Source of the DNA: Gemmatimonadota bacterium
GTDB taxonomy: Bacteria; Gemmatimonadota; Gemmatimonadetes; Gemmatimonadales; GWC2-71-9
DNA: 64,000 nucleotides
Direction of reading: 5' to 3'
Assembly: GCA_003222085.1 (NCBI GenBank)
Contig: QHUK01000006.1
Coordinates: 1 to 64,000, forward strand
Shown: piece after piece, positions 34,108-42,159 of the stretch
Layout: each line of letters opens with the position of its first letter
How positions within the stretch are numbered: position 1 is the first letter of the stretch
The notes under the pieces: model-generated
Database searches by the model: none
Told to the model about the DNA's origin: nothing
The model's input: only the letters and a program-made list of their open reading frames with translations
Made by a program: the position numbers and the translations under genes

Positions 34108-35235
34108 GTGACAACCCGTCCGCGGTTCCAGTATCACCCGCCCGACTTCGACGCGCCCCCGCTCACGGGAGCGCCCGACGCACGCTTCGAGCCCGCGCCC
34201 GCCGACGGGGTCCTGCCCGACGGCTTCTTTTCGACCACCAACCTGCCCACCTACGTCAAAGCCGGCGGCACATGGTCTCGCCCGCGCCTGCCACGCATGG
34301 ATTGCGTGATCGTGCGCCAATCCGCTCGTGATCTGGTGACCACGGAGCCGCGCAGAGTGCGGAAAGGGCAGGCGGTGGCGGTGGGCACCGAAGAGGACGG
34401 CAGCCAGGGCATCTTTGTGCACGCCGAAGGGTTTCTCGGCGGCAGTCACAGCGCCAACGAGTTCGGCTTCATGCAGACGGAAGTGTCGCGGGAGCGGCCG
34501 GTGGATTACGCGGTGCTGGCGCAGCTCCTGGGCGAGGAAAAGCAGCGCGGCGGGAAGATCGTCTGGGTGGTGGGTCCGGCGCTCGTCCACGCGCGGGCGC
34601 GCGAAGACATGATCTGGTTCATCAAGAACGGCTACGTGCAAACGCTCCTCGGGGGGAACGCCGTCGCGGTGCACGATCTCGAGGCTGCGATCTTCGGCAC
34701 GACCCTCGGCATGACGAGCTCGGGGCAGGGCGTCGAAGGCGGTCATGCGCTGCACATGCGAGCCATCAACCAGATCCGGCGGGCCGGCGGGATCGCGGCG
34801 GCGGTGCGGCAGGGCCTCGTGACCGCGGGGATCATGCACGCCCTGGTCGTGCACGGAGTGCCGTTCGTGCTGGCGGGCTCGATCCGCGACGACGGGCCGC
34901 TTCCGGAAGTGCTCTCCGATACGCTCGCCGCCCAAGACGCGATGCGCGAGTTCACGGCGCAGGCGACCTTCGCCGTCTTCGTCGCCACGGCGCTGCACGC
35001 GATCGCGGTCGGGAACATGCTCCCGGCCTTCGTGGACGCGCGCTCGCCCGACGACCTGCGGCCGCTGACCACGATCTGCGTCGATCAGACGGAGTTCGTG
35101 GTGAACAAGCTGCGCGACCGGGGCACGCACCAGGCGTACGGCGTGGTGACGAATGCCCAGGACTTCATGCACGTGCTGCGGTTTTACGTGGAGCGATGGG
35201 AGCAGGCGCAGGCGCCGGCGACCGTCCTCCGCTAG
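34108..35235 (+). CDS. TIGR00300/LOR-SDH-like protein, archaeal-type ornithine cyclodeaminase candidate
   Basis: The 375 residues resemble the family once called LOR/SDH bifunctional conserved region, which includes archaeal ornithine cyclodeaminase and the C-terminal half of cyanobacterial arginine dihydrolase/AgrE. Visible blocks: an N-terminal region DGFFSTTNLPTYVK, GGSHSANEFGFMQTEVSRERPVDYAVLAQLL, the Rossmann-like KIVWVVGPALVHARAREDMIWFIKNGYVQTLLGGNAVAVHDLE, and ATALHAIAVGNMLPAFV with ICVDQTEFVVNKLRDRGTHQAYGVVTNAQDF. The recognition is from memory. With arginine decarboxylase 0.8 kb downstream, a role in arginine/ornithine use is plausible. GTG start, 9 bp after a TAGTTT box. Confidence 0.7.
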   Translation: MTTRPRFQYHPPDFDAPPLTGAPDARFEPAPADGVLPDGFFSTTNLPTYVKAGGTWSRPRLPRMDCVIVRQSARDLVTTEPRRVRKGQAVAVGTEEDGSQGIFVHAEGFLGGSHSANEFGFMQTEVSRERPVDYAVLAQLLGEEKQRGGKIVWVVGPALVHARAREDMIWFIKNGYVQTLLGGNAVAVHDLEAAIFGTTLGMTSSGQGVEGGHALHMRAINQIRRAGGIAAAVRQGLVTAGIMHALVVHGVPFVLAGSIRDDGPLPEVLSDTLAAQDAMREFTAQATFAVFVATALHAIAVGNMLPAFVDARSPDDLRPLTTICVDQTEFVVNKLRDRGTHQAYGVVTNAQDFMHVLRFYVERWEQAQAPATVLR

Positions 35236-35591
35236 AGCCGGGCCGGGGGCCGGGGTGGGCGAAGCTCGCCGAGGCTGTCGCCCTCCGCGTGCCGCCCTCC
35301 GAGATCGAGACGATCTACCTGTTCGCGCCCTGGAAGCGCGAGGGTCGGGAGTGGGGCACGGCAGTGGTGGCCTGCCGGGGAACGGAGGGGAGCGACCGGT
35401 TGCGCGTGTACACGGCGCGCTACATGCTGATCGTGCGTGGGAAGGAGCGGGGCCAGTCCCGCATCGAGGTCGAGGAGACCGCGCTGTCGCCCGCGGACGT
35501 CATCGCCCGCGTCATGCAGGCGGCCGCGGAGCGAACCGGGGACCTGGAGCCGCCCGTGGCGGTGGGACCGGCGGTGTGGTATGAAGGTTGA
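35196..35591 (+). CDS. Protein of unknown function
   Basis: A 131-residue soluble protein; the ATG at 35196 lies 40 bp inside the end of the previous gene in another frame. After a Gly/Pro-rich start of about 20 residues come a helix-strand region (LAEAVALRVPPSEIETIYLFAPWKREGREWGTAVVACR), strands (DRLRVYTARYMLIVRGKERGQSRIEVEET) and a C-terminal helix (SPADVIARVMQAAAERTG). It has no Cys, signal or membrane segment. It overlaps the fur-like gene by 11 bp. I do not recognise it. Confidence 0.6.
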   Translation: MGAGAGAGDRPPLEPGRGPGWAKLAEAVALRVPPSEIETIYLFAPWKREGREWGTAVVACRGTEGSDRLRVYTARYMLIVRGKERGQSRIEVEETALSPADVIARVMQAAAERTGDLEPPVAVGPAVWYEG

Positions 35592-36042
35592 CGGCGCGAA
35601 GTTGCTCGAGGAGTTCCGCCGCCATCTGGCGGAGCACAACCTGCCGGCGACGCAACAGCGCCTGGCGGTGGCCGAGGCCGTGTTCTTCGCCGGCGAGCAC
35701 CTCTCGGCGGAGGAGGTGGGCCGGCGCGTGGCGACGCGAGTCGCGGTCGGCACGGCCACGATCTATCGGACGCTCGACCTCCTGGTCCGCGCCGGCCTGG
35801 CGAAGGAACACGACTTCGGCGAGGGGTTCAAGCGGTACGAGCCGTTCGCGGCCGGCCAGGCGCACGAGCATTGTATCTGCTCGGCGTGCGGCCAGGTGAC
35901 GGAGTTCGCGAACGACCGGCTCGAGCGGATGATCGCCCTGCTGGCGGAGGAGGTGGAGTTCCGGCCCCACCACCACCGCCTGGAGATCTATGGATTGTGC
36001 CGCACCTGTCAGCAGGCGAACCCTTTAGCGCGCACGAGGTGA
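35581..36042 (+). CDS. Fur-family metalloregulator
   Basis: DNA-binding metal- or peroxide-sensing repressor (Fur/Zur/PerR). The 153 residues from the ATG at 35581 have the winged helix ([53 protein letters not shown]), the [15 protein letters not shown] metal/zinc site, [13 protein letters not shown] and the CRTC zinc pair. Both CxxC pairs for the structural zinc are present. Iron, zinc or peroxide specificity cannot be decided; PerR-type His/Asp ligands are not clear. It overlaps the upstream unknown gene. Confidence 0.92.
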   Translation: MKVDGAKLLEEFRRHLAEHNLPATQQRLAVAEAVFFAGEHLSAEEVGRRVATRVAVGTATIYRTLDLLVRAGLAKEHDFGEGFKRYEPFAAGQAHEHCICSACGQVTEFANDRLERMIALLAEEVEFRPHHHRLEIYGLCRTCQQANPLARTR

Positions 36043-36061
36043 CGGGTTGATCGAATCACGA

Positions 36062-36607
36062 ATGTTCGTGCCCACCAAGGCCTTTCTCACCAAGGGCGTT
36101 GGTCGGCACAAGGAAAAACTCACCAGCTTCGAGATGGCGCTGCGGGACGCGCATCTCGCCAACTTCAACCTCGTGCGGGTGAGCTCGATCTTCCCGCCCC
36201 ACTGCGAGCTGGTGGACCGCGAGGAAGGTCTCTCGCTCATGAAACCCGGGCAGGTCGTCTTCGCGGTCATCGCCGAGTCGGCGACCAACGAGCCGAGCCG
36301 CCTCGTCGCCGCGTCCATCGGCGTCGCCATGCCGGCGGATACGACCCACCACGGCTACATCTCCGAGCACCACAGCTATGGGCAGAACGAGGTCACCTCG
36401 GGAGAATACGCGGAAGACCTCGCGGCCTCGATGCTCGCCACCGTGCTCGGCGTTCCGTTCGATTCGGACAAGGCGTGGGACGAGCGGCGCGAGCAGTGGC
36501 TCTTGTCGGGGGAGATCGTGCGCACGATGAACATCACCTCGACCGCCGAGTGCGGAGACGACGGCCGCTGGACGACCGTGGTCTCGGCGGTCTGCTTCTG
36601 CGGGTGA
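36062..36607 (+). CDS. Pyruvoyl-dependent arginine decarboxylase
   Basis: Makes agmatine from arginine for polyamine synthesis; the chain cleaves itself at a Ser-Ser bond to form an N-terminal pyruvoyl group. The 181 residues start [30 protein letters not shown]. The cleavage motif is [16 protein letters not shown] at about residues 38-53 (between the two Ser), followed by [21 protein letters not shown] and [25 protein letters not shown]. This enzyme is mostly archaeal but also found in chlamydiae and several bacterial phyla. The ATG at 36062 is preferred to the TTG at 36047. It overlaps ccdA. Confidence 0.92.
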   Translation: MFVPTKAFLTKGVGRHKEKLTSFEMALRDAHLANFNLVRVSSIFPPHCELVDREEGLSLMKPGQVVFAVIAESATNEPSRLVAASIGVAMPADTTHHGYISEHHSYGQNEVTSGEYAEDLAASMLATVLGVPFDSDKAWDERREQWLLSGEIVRTMNITSTAECGDDGRWTTVVSAVCFCG

Positions 36608-37320
36608 CGCCCTCCTTCGCCCTCGCCTTTCTCGCCGGCCTGCTCAGCTTTCTCTCCCCCTGCGTCCTGCCGCTCGTCCCGAGCTACGTCGGGTTCCTGA
36701 CCGGCCTCACGCTCGAGGAGCTCGAGATCCGGCGTGGCACCGCTCTGGTGCACGCGCTGTGGTTCGTCGCCGGGTTCTCGCTGGTGTTCGTGGCGCTGGG
36801 CGCCACCGCATCCGCATTGGGGGTCTGGCTGGTGCAGTCGCAAGTATGGATCGGGCGCGGCGGCGGCGTCCTCGTGATCCTGTTCGGCCTGTATCTGCTT
36901 GGCCTGCTCCGCCCGGGGTTCCTGATGCGAGAGCGCAGAGTCCAGCTCGCCCGCAAGCCCGTGGGCTACGTGGGGTCCGCGGTGGTGGGGGTGACGTTCG
37001 GGGCGGCGTGGACCCCCTGCATCGGACCGATCCTCGGAGCCATTCTGACCCTGGCCGCCGCCCAGGCGAGCGTGGGGCACGGGGCAGCACTGCTGACCGC
37101 TTACTCCATCGGGCTCGCCGTGCCCTTCCTCCTCACCGCCCTCGCGCTCGACCGGTTTCTGGTCTGGTTCCAGCGATTCCGGCCGTATCTCGTTTGGGTC
37201 GAGCGGGTCGCGGGCATTCTGCTGTTCGTACTCGGCTTGCTCCTCGTGACGGACCGCTTCACCCTGCTCGCGAGCTGGCTGCAAGGGCTGACGCCCGAGT
37301 TCCTGAAGCGCCGGCTGTAA
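36604..37320 (+). CDS. ccdA: CcdA-type thiol-disulfide/cytochrome c biogenesis membrane protein
   Basis: Six-helix inner-membrane protein of the DsbD beta-domain family; it carries electrons from cytosolic thioredoxin to extracytoplasmic thiols, for example apocytochrome c. The 238 residues show the two conserved Cys in [20 protein letters not shown] (residue about 20) and [19 protein letters not shown] (about 140), each in a Pro-flanked helix start. GTG at 36604 overlaps the decarboxylase stop. The stop is followed at once by the second three-hairpin element. Confidence 0.92.
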   Translation: MTPSFALAFLAGLLSFLSPCVLPLVPSYVGFLTGLTLEELEIRRGTALVHALWFVAGFSLVFVALGATASALGVWLVQSQVWIGRGGGVLVILFGLYLLGLLRPGFLMRERRVQLARKPVGYVGSAVVGVTFGAAWTPCIGPILGAILTLAAAQASVGHGAALLTAYSIGLAVPFLLTALALDRFLVWFQRFRPYLVWVERVAGILLFVLGLLLVTDRFTLLASWLQGLTPEFLKRRL

Positions 37321-37384
37321 TCCTAAAGGACGCGCCGAGTGTGCTTTAGCACCGTGCCTTCCCGGGCCCAGGCGTCAGCCTGGG
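37321..37384. repeat. Composite three-hairpin intergenic element, copy 2
   Basis: TCCTAAAGGA (37321-37330), GTGCTTTAGCAC (37341-37352) and CCCAGGC-GTCA-GCCTGGG (37367-37384) follow each other directly after the ccdA stop. The order and the last stem match the reverse complement of the element at 21673-21748, and the loops share a CTAAAG/CTTTAG core. It probably ends or protects the upstream transcript. Confidence 0.75.
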
Positions 37385-37442
37385 AACTTGAGGGGCCGCC
37401 TTCCTATATTATGTGCCGGCAAAACTCCATGAGAGGGACTAC

Positions 37443-38222
37443 ATGACAAGGCTAGCAAAGCAGGGATCGATTTTCGCCGCCCTGGCGGGCGTCGCGCTGT
37501 TCGCTTGTGTGCCAGGTGAGAAGACCGCGCAGAGCGCCGATTCGACGGCCCGCAACCTGACGCTCGCGCCGACCGAATCGACGGCGGCCCTGAAGGACGT
37601 GCCGGCACCGGCGACCGAGGCCGCGAAGCCGGCGCCCGAGAAGAAGGCGCCCGTGAAGAAACCGGTCCCGCCGAAGCCGGCCGCCCCGGCTCCGCTGACG
37701 CTGGCGGCGGGGACCCGCGTCCCGGCGACGGCGGTCGACACGATCAGCACGCGCACGGCGAAGGCGGGTGATTCGTTCAGCGCGACGGTCAGCCAGGATG
37801 TGAAGGATGCGACCGGACGTGTCGTGATCCCGGCGGGGGCCACCGTGTCCGGGACGATCACGGCGGCCGAGCCGGCGCCGAACCCGAACTCCACCGGCAA
37901 GATCGACTTGTCGGTCACGAGCGTCAGCGTGCGTGGCAGGAGCTACTCGATCGATGCCTCGGTCGTGGCGATGGATACCGTCATGAAGGGCCGCGGGGTG
38001 ACGAAGGCCGACGCCGCCAAGGTCGCCGGGGGCGCGGTGGCAGGCGCGATCGTCGGCAAGCTCCTCGGGAAGAACACAAAGGGCGCCGTGATTGGAGGCG
38101 CGGCCGGCGCAGCCGCAGGCGCGGCCGCGGCGCGCGCGTCGCGCGATATCGACGTGGTGATCCCCAAAGGGGCGGCGATCACCATCAAGCTGAACGCGCC
38201 GCTGACGGTGAAGACGGCCTAG
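37443..38222 (+). CDS. Lipoprotein with glycine-zipper segment
   Basis: A 259-residue exported lipoprotein: MTRLAKQGSIFAALAGVALFAC gives a signal peptide with lipobox LFAC (Cys at residue 22). A Pro/Lys/Ala-rich linker (EKKAPVKKPVPPKPAAPAP) is followed by a beta domain (about 95-190) and an Ala/Gly-rich segment VAGGAVAGAIVGKLLGKNTKGAVIGGAAGAAAGAAAA with GxxxG spacing, a glycine-zipper membrane-inserting type. It ends in a short strand region. AGAGGG precedes the ATG, and TATATT at 37405-37410 is a possible -10. It resembles outer-membrane-associated zipper lipoproteins, function unknown. Confidence 0.8.
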   Translation: MTRLAKQGSIFAALAGVALFACVPGEKTAQSADSTARNLTLAPTESTAALKDVPAPATEAAKPAPEKKAPVKKPVPPKPAAPAPLTLAAGTRVPATAVDTISTRTAKAGDSFSATVSQDVKDATGRVVIPAGATVSGTITAAEPAPNPNSTGKIDLSVTSVSVRGRSYSIDASVVAMDTVMKGRGVTKADAAKVAGGAVAGAIVGKLLGKNTKGAVIGGAAGAAAGAAAARASRDIDVVIPKGAAITIKLNAPLTVKTA

Positions 38223-38233
38223 GAAAGCGGATC

Positions 38234-40051
38234 TCAGTACCCTGCCGCGCCGCCGCCGCGCCGGGGATCGGCAACCCCGATCCAGCCGACGGCGGCGCGC
38301 CCGATGGCGTTCACCTCGGTCTTGTAGTTCCAGGCAGTCACCTTGTGGCCCATCGCCTCGAGCGAATCGATCGAAGCCTGCACGAACCCCTCGAGCTCGA
38401 GGTGCAGCGTGTCCGGGACCGCTTGATGGTGCAACCGTGGCGCCGCCACGGCCGTCGGCAGCGGCATGTCCTGGTCGATGACGTTGCTCACCACCTGATA
38501 GACGGCCGTCGTGATGCGCGAGCCGCCGGGTGACCCCAACACCAGAAACAGCCGGCCCGCCGGGTCGAGTACGATCGCCGGCGTCATTCCCGACAGCATC
38601 CGCTTCCCCGGCGCGATGGCGTTCGCCTCCCCCTGGACCAGGCCGAACAGATTCGGCTTGCCGGGCGCCGTCATGAAGTCGTCCATCTCGTCGTTCAGCA
38701 GGAACCCGGCCCCCGTCACGGTCACCGCACTGCCGAAATCGTTGTTCAACGTCGTGGTGCAGGACACTGCGCTCCCGCCGGCGTCCACGATCGAGAAGTG
38801 CGTCGTCTCGGTCCCCTCCGAGTGCCCGCCCCCGGCCGGCGGCGAGGGCGTCGCGCGCTGGGGGTCGATGTCCGCTCGCAGCCTGGCCGCGTACGACTTG
38901 GAGAGCAGCCGCGAGAGCGGCATCTCCACGAAGTCCGGGTCGCCGAGATACGCGTTGCGATCTGCGTACGCGCGGCGCATCGCCTCGGTCTGGAGGTGCA
39001 TCAGCCGGGCGCTTCCGAACGGCGGGAGGGGCGCATACCCCTCCATCACGTTGACGATCTCCGCGAGGGTGACCCCGCCCCCCGAGGGCGGCGGCATCGT
39101 GTAGATGGTGTAGCCGCGGTAGCCGATCGCGATCGGATCGCGCCACTTGACCCGATAGCGGGCGAGGTCGTCTCGGGTGATGAGCCCGCCGCCGCCGGCC
39201 ATCTCCTGGACGATCAGCTCCGCGATGCTCCCGTGATAGAACACCTGTGAGCCGCTGTCGGCGATGAGCTGCAGGGTGCGCGCCAGGTCCGATTGCACGA
39301 ACCGCGTCCCCGCCGGCGGCACTTCTCCGTTGACGAGGAACTGGGCTCGCGAGGCGGGAAACCGGGCGAGGCGCTCCGCCTCTCGGCCGATCTGGCGGCT
39401 GCGCACGCCGTCGAGCACGTGCCCGTCGCGCGCCAGAAGCACGGCGGGTGCGACCAATGCCTTCCACGGCAGGCGCCCGAACCGGCGGTGCGCTTCGAAC
39501 AGCCCCGCGACGGTGCCCGGCACGCCGACCGAGAGCGGGCCGGTCAGGGACGACGCCAACACGTTCCCCGCCGAATCGACGTACATGGAGCGCGTGGCGC
39601 CGGAGGGCGCCGCCTCCCGAAAGTCGAGGGTGCGCACCGTGTCGTCGCGCGTCCGGATGACCATGAACCCGCCGCCCCCGATGTTCCCCGCCACGGGGTG
39701 TACGACGCTGAGGGCGAAGGCGACCGCCACCGCGGCGTCGACCGCGTTGCCGCCCCGGCGCAGGATGTCCACGCCGACGTCGCTCGCCAGCGGATGCGAC
39801 GTCACCACCATGGCGTGCTCACCGGCGACGGACTTGACCCGCTGGGTGAGAGGCCAGTCGGCTGCAACGAGCGCGGGACCGGCTTCCCCCCCTCCGGCCG
39901 CCGGCTTTGCGGACGTGTCGACAACCGGGGGCGCGATGGCGGCTGGGATAGCGGGAAGGACGCCGGGCGCAACGGGGATCGTCTCCGGCGTCTTGATGCC
40001 GCCGCTGCACGCCGCCAGCACCAGGAGGCCAAGACGGAGGGCTCTGCGCAT
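38234..40051 (-). CDS. ggt: Gamma-glutamyltransferase, lipoprotein form
   Basis: Ntn-hydrolase that cleaves gamma-glutamyl bonds of glutathione-like peptides. The ATG at 40051 gives MRRALRLGLLVLAACSGG, a signal with lipobox LAAC (Cys at 15), so the 605-residue enzyme is a lipoprotein. Blocks: HPLASDVGVDILRRGGNAVDAAVAVAFALSVVHP, GGGFMVIRT, the autocleavage/catalytic Thr in EGTETTHFSIVDAGGSAVS at about residue 405, and the small-subunit signature SPGGSRITTAVYQVVSN. Both subunit regions are intact. On the minus strand TTGACC and CACAAT, 18 bp apart, precede the ATG and share a dyad with the murQ promoter. Confidence 0.94.
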   Translation of the reverse strand: MRRALRLGLLVLAACSGGIKTPETIPVAPGVLPAIPAAIAPPVVDTSAKPAAGGGEAGPALVAADWPLTQRVKSVAGEHAMVVTSHPLASDVGVDILRRGGNAVDAAVAVAFALSVVHPVAGNIGGGGFMVIRTRDDTVRTLDFREAAPSGATRSMYVDSAGNVLASSLTGPLSVGVPGTVAGLFEAHRRFGRLPWKALVAPAVLLARDGHVLDGVRSRQIGREAERLARFPASRAQFLVNGEVPPAGTRFVQSDLARTLQLIADSGSQVFYHGSIAELIVQEMAGGGGLITRDDLARYRVKWRDPIAIGYRGYTIYTMPPPSGGGVTLAEIVNVMEGYAPLPPFGSARLMHLQTEAMRRAYADRNAYLGDPDFVEMPLSRLLSKSYAARLRADIDPQRATPSPPAGGGHSEGTETTHFSIVDAGGSAVSCTTTLNNDFGSAVTVTGAGFLLNDEMDDFMTAPGKPNLFGLVQGEANAIAPGKRMLSGMTPAIVLDPAGRLFLVLGSPGGSRITTAVYQVVSNVIDQDMPLPTAVAAPRLHHQAVPDTLHLELEGFVQASIDSLEAMGHKVTAWNYKTEVNAIGRAAVGWIGVADPRRGGGAAGY

Positions 40052-40063
40052 GCCGAATTGTGC

Positions 40064-40096
40064 ACGTTGACCCGAGTTCGGGTCAACGTCTAACTT
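40064..40096 (+). promoter_or_regulatory. Divergent ggt/murQ promoter region with 26-bp operator-like dyad
   Basis: ACGTTGACCCGA at 40064-40075 and its exact reverse complement TCGGGTCAACGT at 40078-40089 are separated by GT. Each arm contains TTGACC as -35: rightward it is paired with TAACTT at 40091-40096 (18 bp), leftward with CACAAT at 40062-40057 (18 bp). A bound repressor would cover both promoters. Rightward, murQ starts 21 bp after the -10 box. Confidence 0.7.
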
Positions 40097-40117
40097 GGGG
40101 GCCATCCGACGGCCTTC

Positions 40118-41041
40118 ATGACTGTTCCCGACTACCGCGACCCGCGGCTCACCGAGCAGCGCAACCCCCGCACCGAGCGTATCGACGTCGCGTCGACGCT
40201 CGAAATCGTCGACCTCCTGAACGCGGAGGACGCGACGGTGGCGGGAGCGGTGCGCGCGGTGCGCGGCGAGCTGGCCCGTGCCATCGACCTCGTGGTGAGC
40301 GCGTTCGGCCGGGGGGGGCGGCTCATCTACATCGGCGCCGGGACTTCCGGACGCCTCGGCGTGCTCGACGCGAGCGAATGCCCGCCGACGTTCGGCACGC
40401 CGCCGGAAATGGTGGTCGGGGTGATCGCGGGCGGCTACCCGGCGCTGGTGAAGAGCAGCGAAGGCGCCGAGGACGACGTGAACGCGGGGATGGCGGCGGT
40501 GGATCAGGTGCGCGTCACACCCGCGGACTTCGTCCTCGGCATCGCGGCGAGCGGCACGACGCCGTTCGTCCGCGCGGCGCTGTCCCGCGCGCAGACCATC
40601 GGCGCCGCGACCGGGCTCGTCTCGTGCTCCGACCCCCCGGCGGTCCTGGTCGAGACGTGCGACGTCCTCATTCTCCCGAAAGTCGGGCCGGAAGCCCTGA
40701 CGGGGTCGACCCGCATGAAGGCCGGTACGGCCACCAAGCTCGTCCTCAACACGCTGTCGACCGGGGCGATGATCCGGCTGGGGCGCGCATACGGCAACCT
40801 CATGGTGGACCTGATGGCGCTCTCCGACAAGCTGCGGGACCGCGGCGAGCGTATCGTGATGGAGTGCTGCGGTGTGGACCGCGCGGTGGCGCGTGGCGCG
40901 ATCGCAGCCGCGGGCGGCCGTGTAAAGCTCGCGATTGTGATGGTGAGACGGGGGGTGGCGAAGGCGGAGGCGGAGCGCTTGCTGAGCGATGCCGGCGGCT
41001 TCGTGCGCCGCGCGGCGGGCGATCCGCCGCCCGTCACGTGA
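40118..41041 (+). CDS. murQ: N-acetylmuramic acid 6-phosphate etherase
   Basis: Splits MurNAc-6-phosphate into GlcNAc-6-phosphate and D-lactate, a murein-recycling step. The 307 residues have LTEQRNPRTERID, the SIS-domain GRLIYIGAGTSGRLGVLDASECPPTFG at about residues 70-97 and IAASGTTPFVRAAL, PEALTGSTRMKAGTATKLVLNTLST and NLMVDLMALSDKLRDR. All are canonical. First gene of a murQ-anmK-nagZ set joined by GTGA overlaps. Confidence 0.97.
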   Translation: MTVPDYRDPRLTEQRNPRTERIDVASTLEIVDLLNAEDATVAGAVRAVRGELARAIDLVVSAFGRGGRLIYIGAGTSGRLGVLDASECPPTFGTPPEMVVGVIAGGYPALVKSSEGAEDDVNAGMAAVDQVRVTPADFVLGIAASGTTPFVRAALSRAQTIGAATGLVSCSDPPAVLVETCDVLILPKVGPEALTGSTRMKAGTATKLVLNTLSTGAMIRLGRAYGNLMVDLMALSDKLRDRGERIVMECCGVDRAVARGAIAAAGGRVKLAIVMVRRGVAKAEAERLLSDAGGFVRRAAGDPPPVT

Positions 41042-42159
41042 CGACCGCCCTGGCGGTGGGCGTGATGTCGGGCACGTCGCTCGACGGGGTCTCGACGGCG
41101 CTCGTGCGACTCGAAGAGAAGCCCCTCGACGCGCAGCTCGTCGCATTCCGCCAGGACGCCTACACGGCGCCGGAGCGCGGGCAGATCATCGAAGCGATCG
41201 CGCGCGGCGGCTCGAAGGATCTGGCGCTGCTGCACGTTGCCCTGGGAGAGCGCTTCGCGGGCGCGGTGCTGCAGCTCCTGGCCCAGGCGAAGGTCGGGCC
41301 TCGGGACTTGTCCTTCGTCGCGTCGCACGGGCAGACGATCTGGCACGAGCCGGGACGCGCCACGCTGCAGCTCGGCGACCCCGCGGTGATCGCCGAGCGC
41401 GTGGGGGTGCGGGTGGTGAGCGACTTCCGCTCGCGCGATGTGGCGGCCGGCGGCCAGGGAGCCCCCCTCGTGCCGTTGGCCGACGTGCTCCTGTTCGGAC
41501 ACGCGGAGCGTGGACGGTTGCTCCTCAACATCGGTGGCATGGCAAACGTCACCTTCGTGCCGCGACGCGCGGTCACGGGTGGCGCGGTCGCGTTCGACAC
41601 CGGCCCCGGCGTCGCGGTGGTCGACGCGGTGACCCGTCGAATCGACGGCGCGGCGGCGTTCGACGCGGGCGGCGAGCGGGCGCGCCGCGGCAAGCCGTCC
41701 CGCAAAGTGCTCGAGGCGCTGCTCGCCGATCCGTACTTCGCGGCGCCGCCGCCCAAGAGCACGGGGCGCGAGCGCTTCGGCCCCGACTATGCGGCGCGGC
41801 TGCTCGACGACGTGAAGCAGGCGGGGGGCTCCGACAACGACGCCGTAGCGACGGCGACGGCGCTGACTGTGGAGACCATCGGTCGCGGGATCGAGCGCTG
41901 GACGCCCGCTCGGGCCCCCGACGAGCTCGTGATCTCGGGCGGCGGCGCGCGCAATCCGCGACTGGTCGAGCTCCTCGCCGCCCGGGTGGCCCCGCGACCC
42001 GTGGTGCGGTTCGAGAGCCTCTTTTTCGACGGGGAAGCCAAGGAGGCTCTGGTGTTTGCGTTCCTTGGCTTTCTCACGGTCCTCGGGGAACCGGGAAACC
42101 TGCCGGCTGCGACCGGCGCCCGCGGCCCCCGCGTGCTCGGCCACATCACCCCGGCGTGA
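41038..42159 (+). CDS. anmK: Anhydro-N-acetylmuramic acid kinase
   Basis: Phosphorylates and opens 1,6-anhydro-MurNAc to MurNAc-6-phosphate, the substrate of MurQ. The 373 residues from the GTG at 41038 (overlapping murQ) show VGVMSGTSLDGVSTALV, ASHGQTIWH, LQLGDPAVIAERVGVRVVSDFRSRDVAAGGQGAPLVP, LLLNIGGMANVTFV, AFDTGPG and ELVISGGGARNPRLV, the hallmark ATPase and sugar-binding blocks of the family. Confidence 0.96.
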   Translation: MTTALAVGVMSGTSLDGVSTALVRLEEKPLDAQLVAFRQDAYTAPERGQIIEAIARGGSKDLALLHVALGERFAGAVLQLLAQAKVGPRDLSFVASHGQTIWHEPGRATLQLGDPAVIAERVGVRVVSDFRSRDVAAGGQGAPLVPLADVLLFGHAERGRLLLNIGGMANVTFVPRRAVTGGAVAFDTGPGVAVVDAVTRRIDGAAAFDAGGERARRGKPSRKVLEALLADPYFAAPPPKSTGRERFGPDYAARLLDDVKQAGGSDNDAVATATALTVETIGRGIERWTPARAPDELVISGGGARNPRLVELLAARVAPRPVVRFESLFFDGEAKEALVFAFLGFLTVLGEPGNLPAATGARGPRVLGHITPA

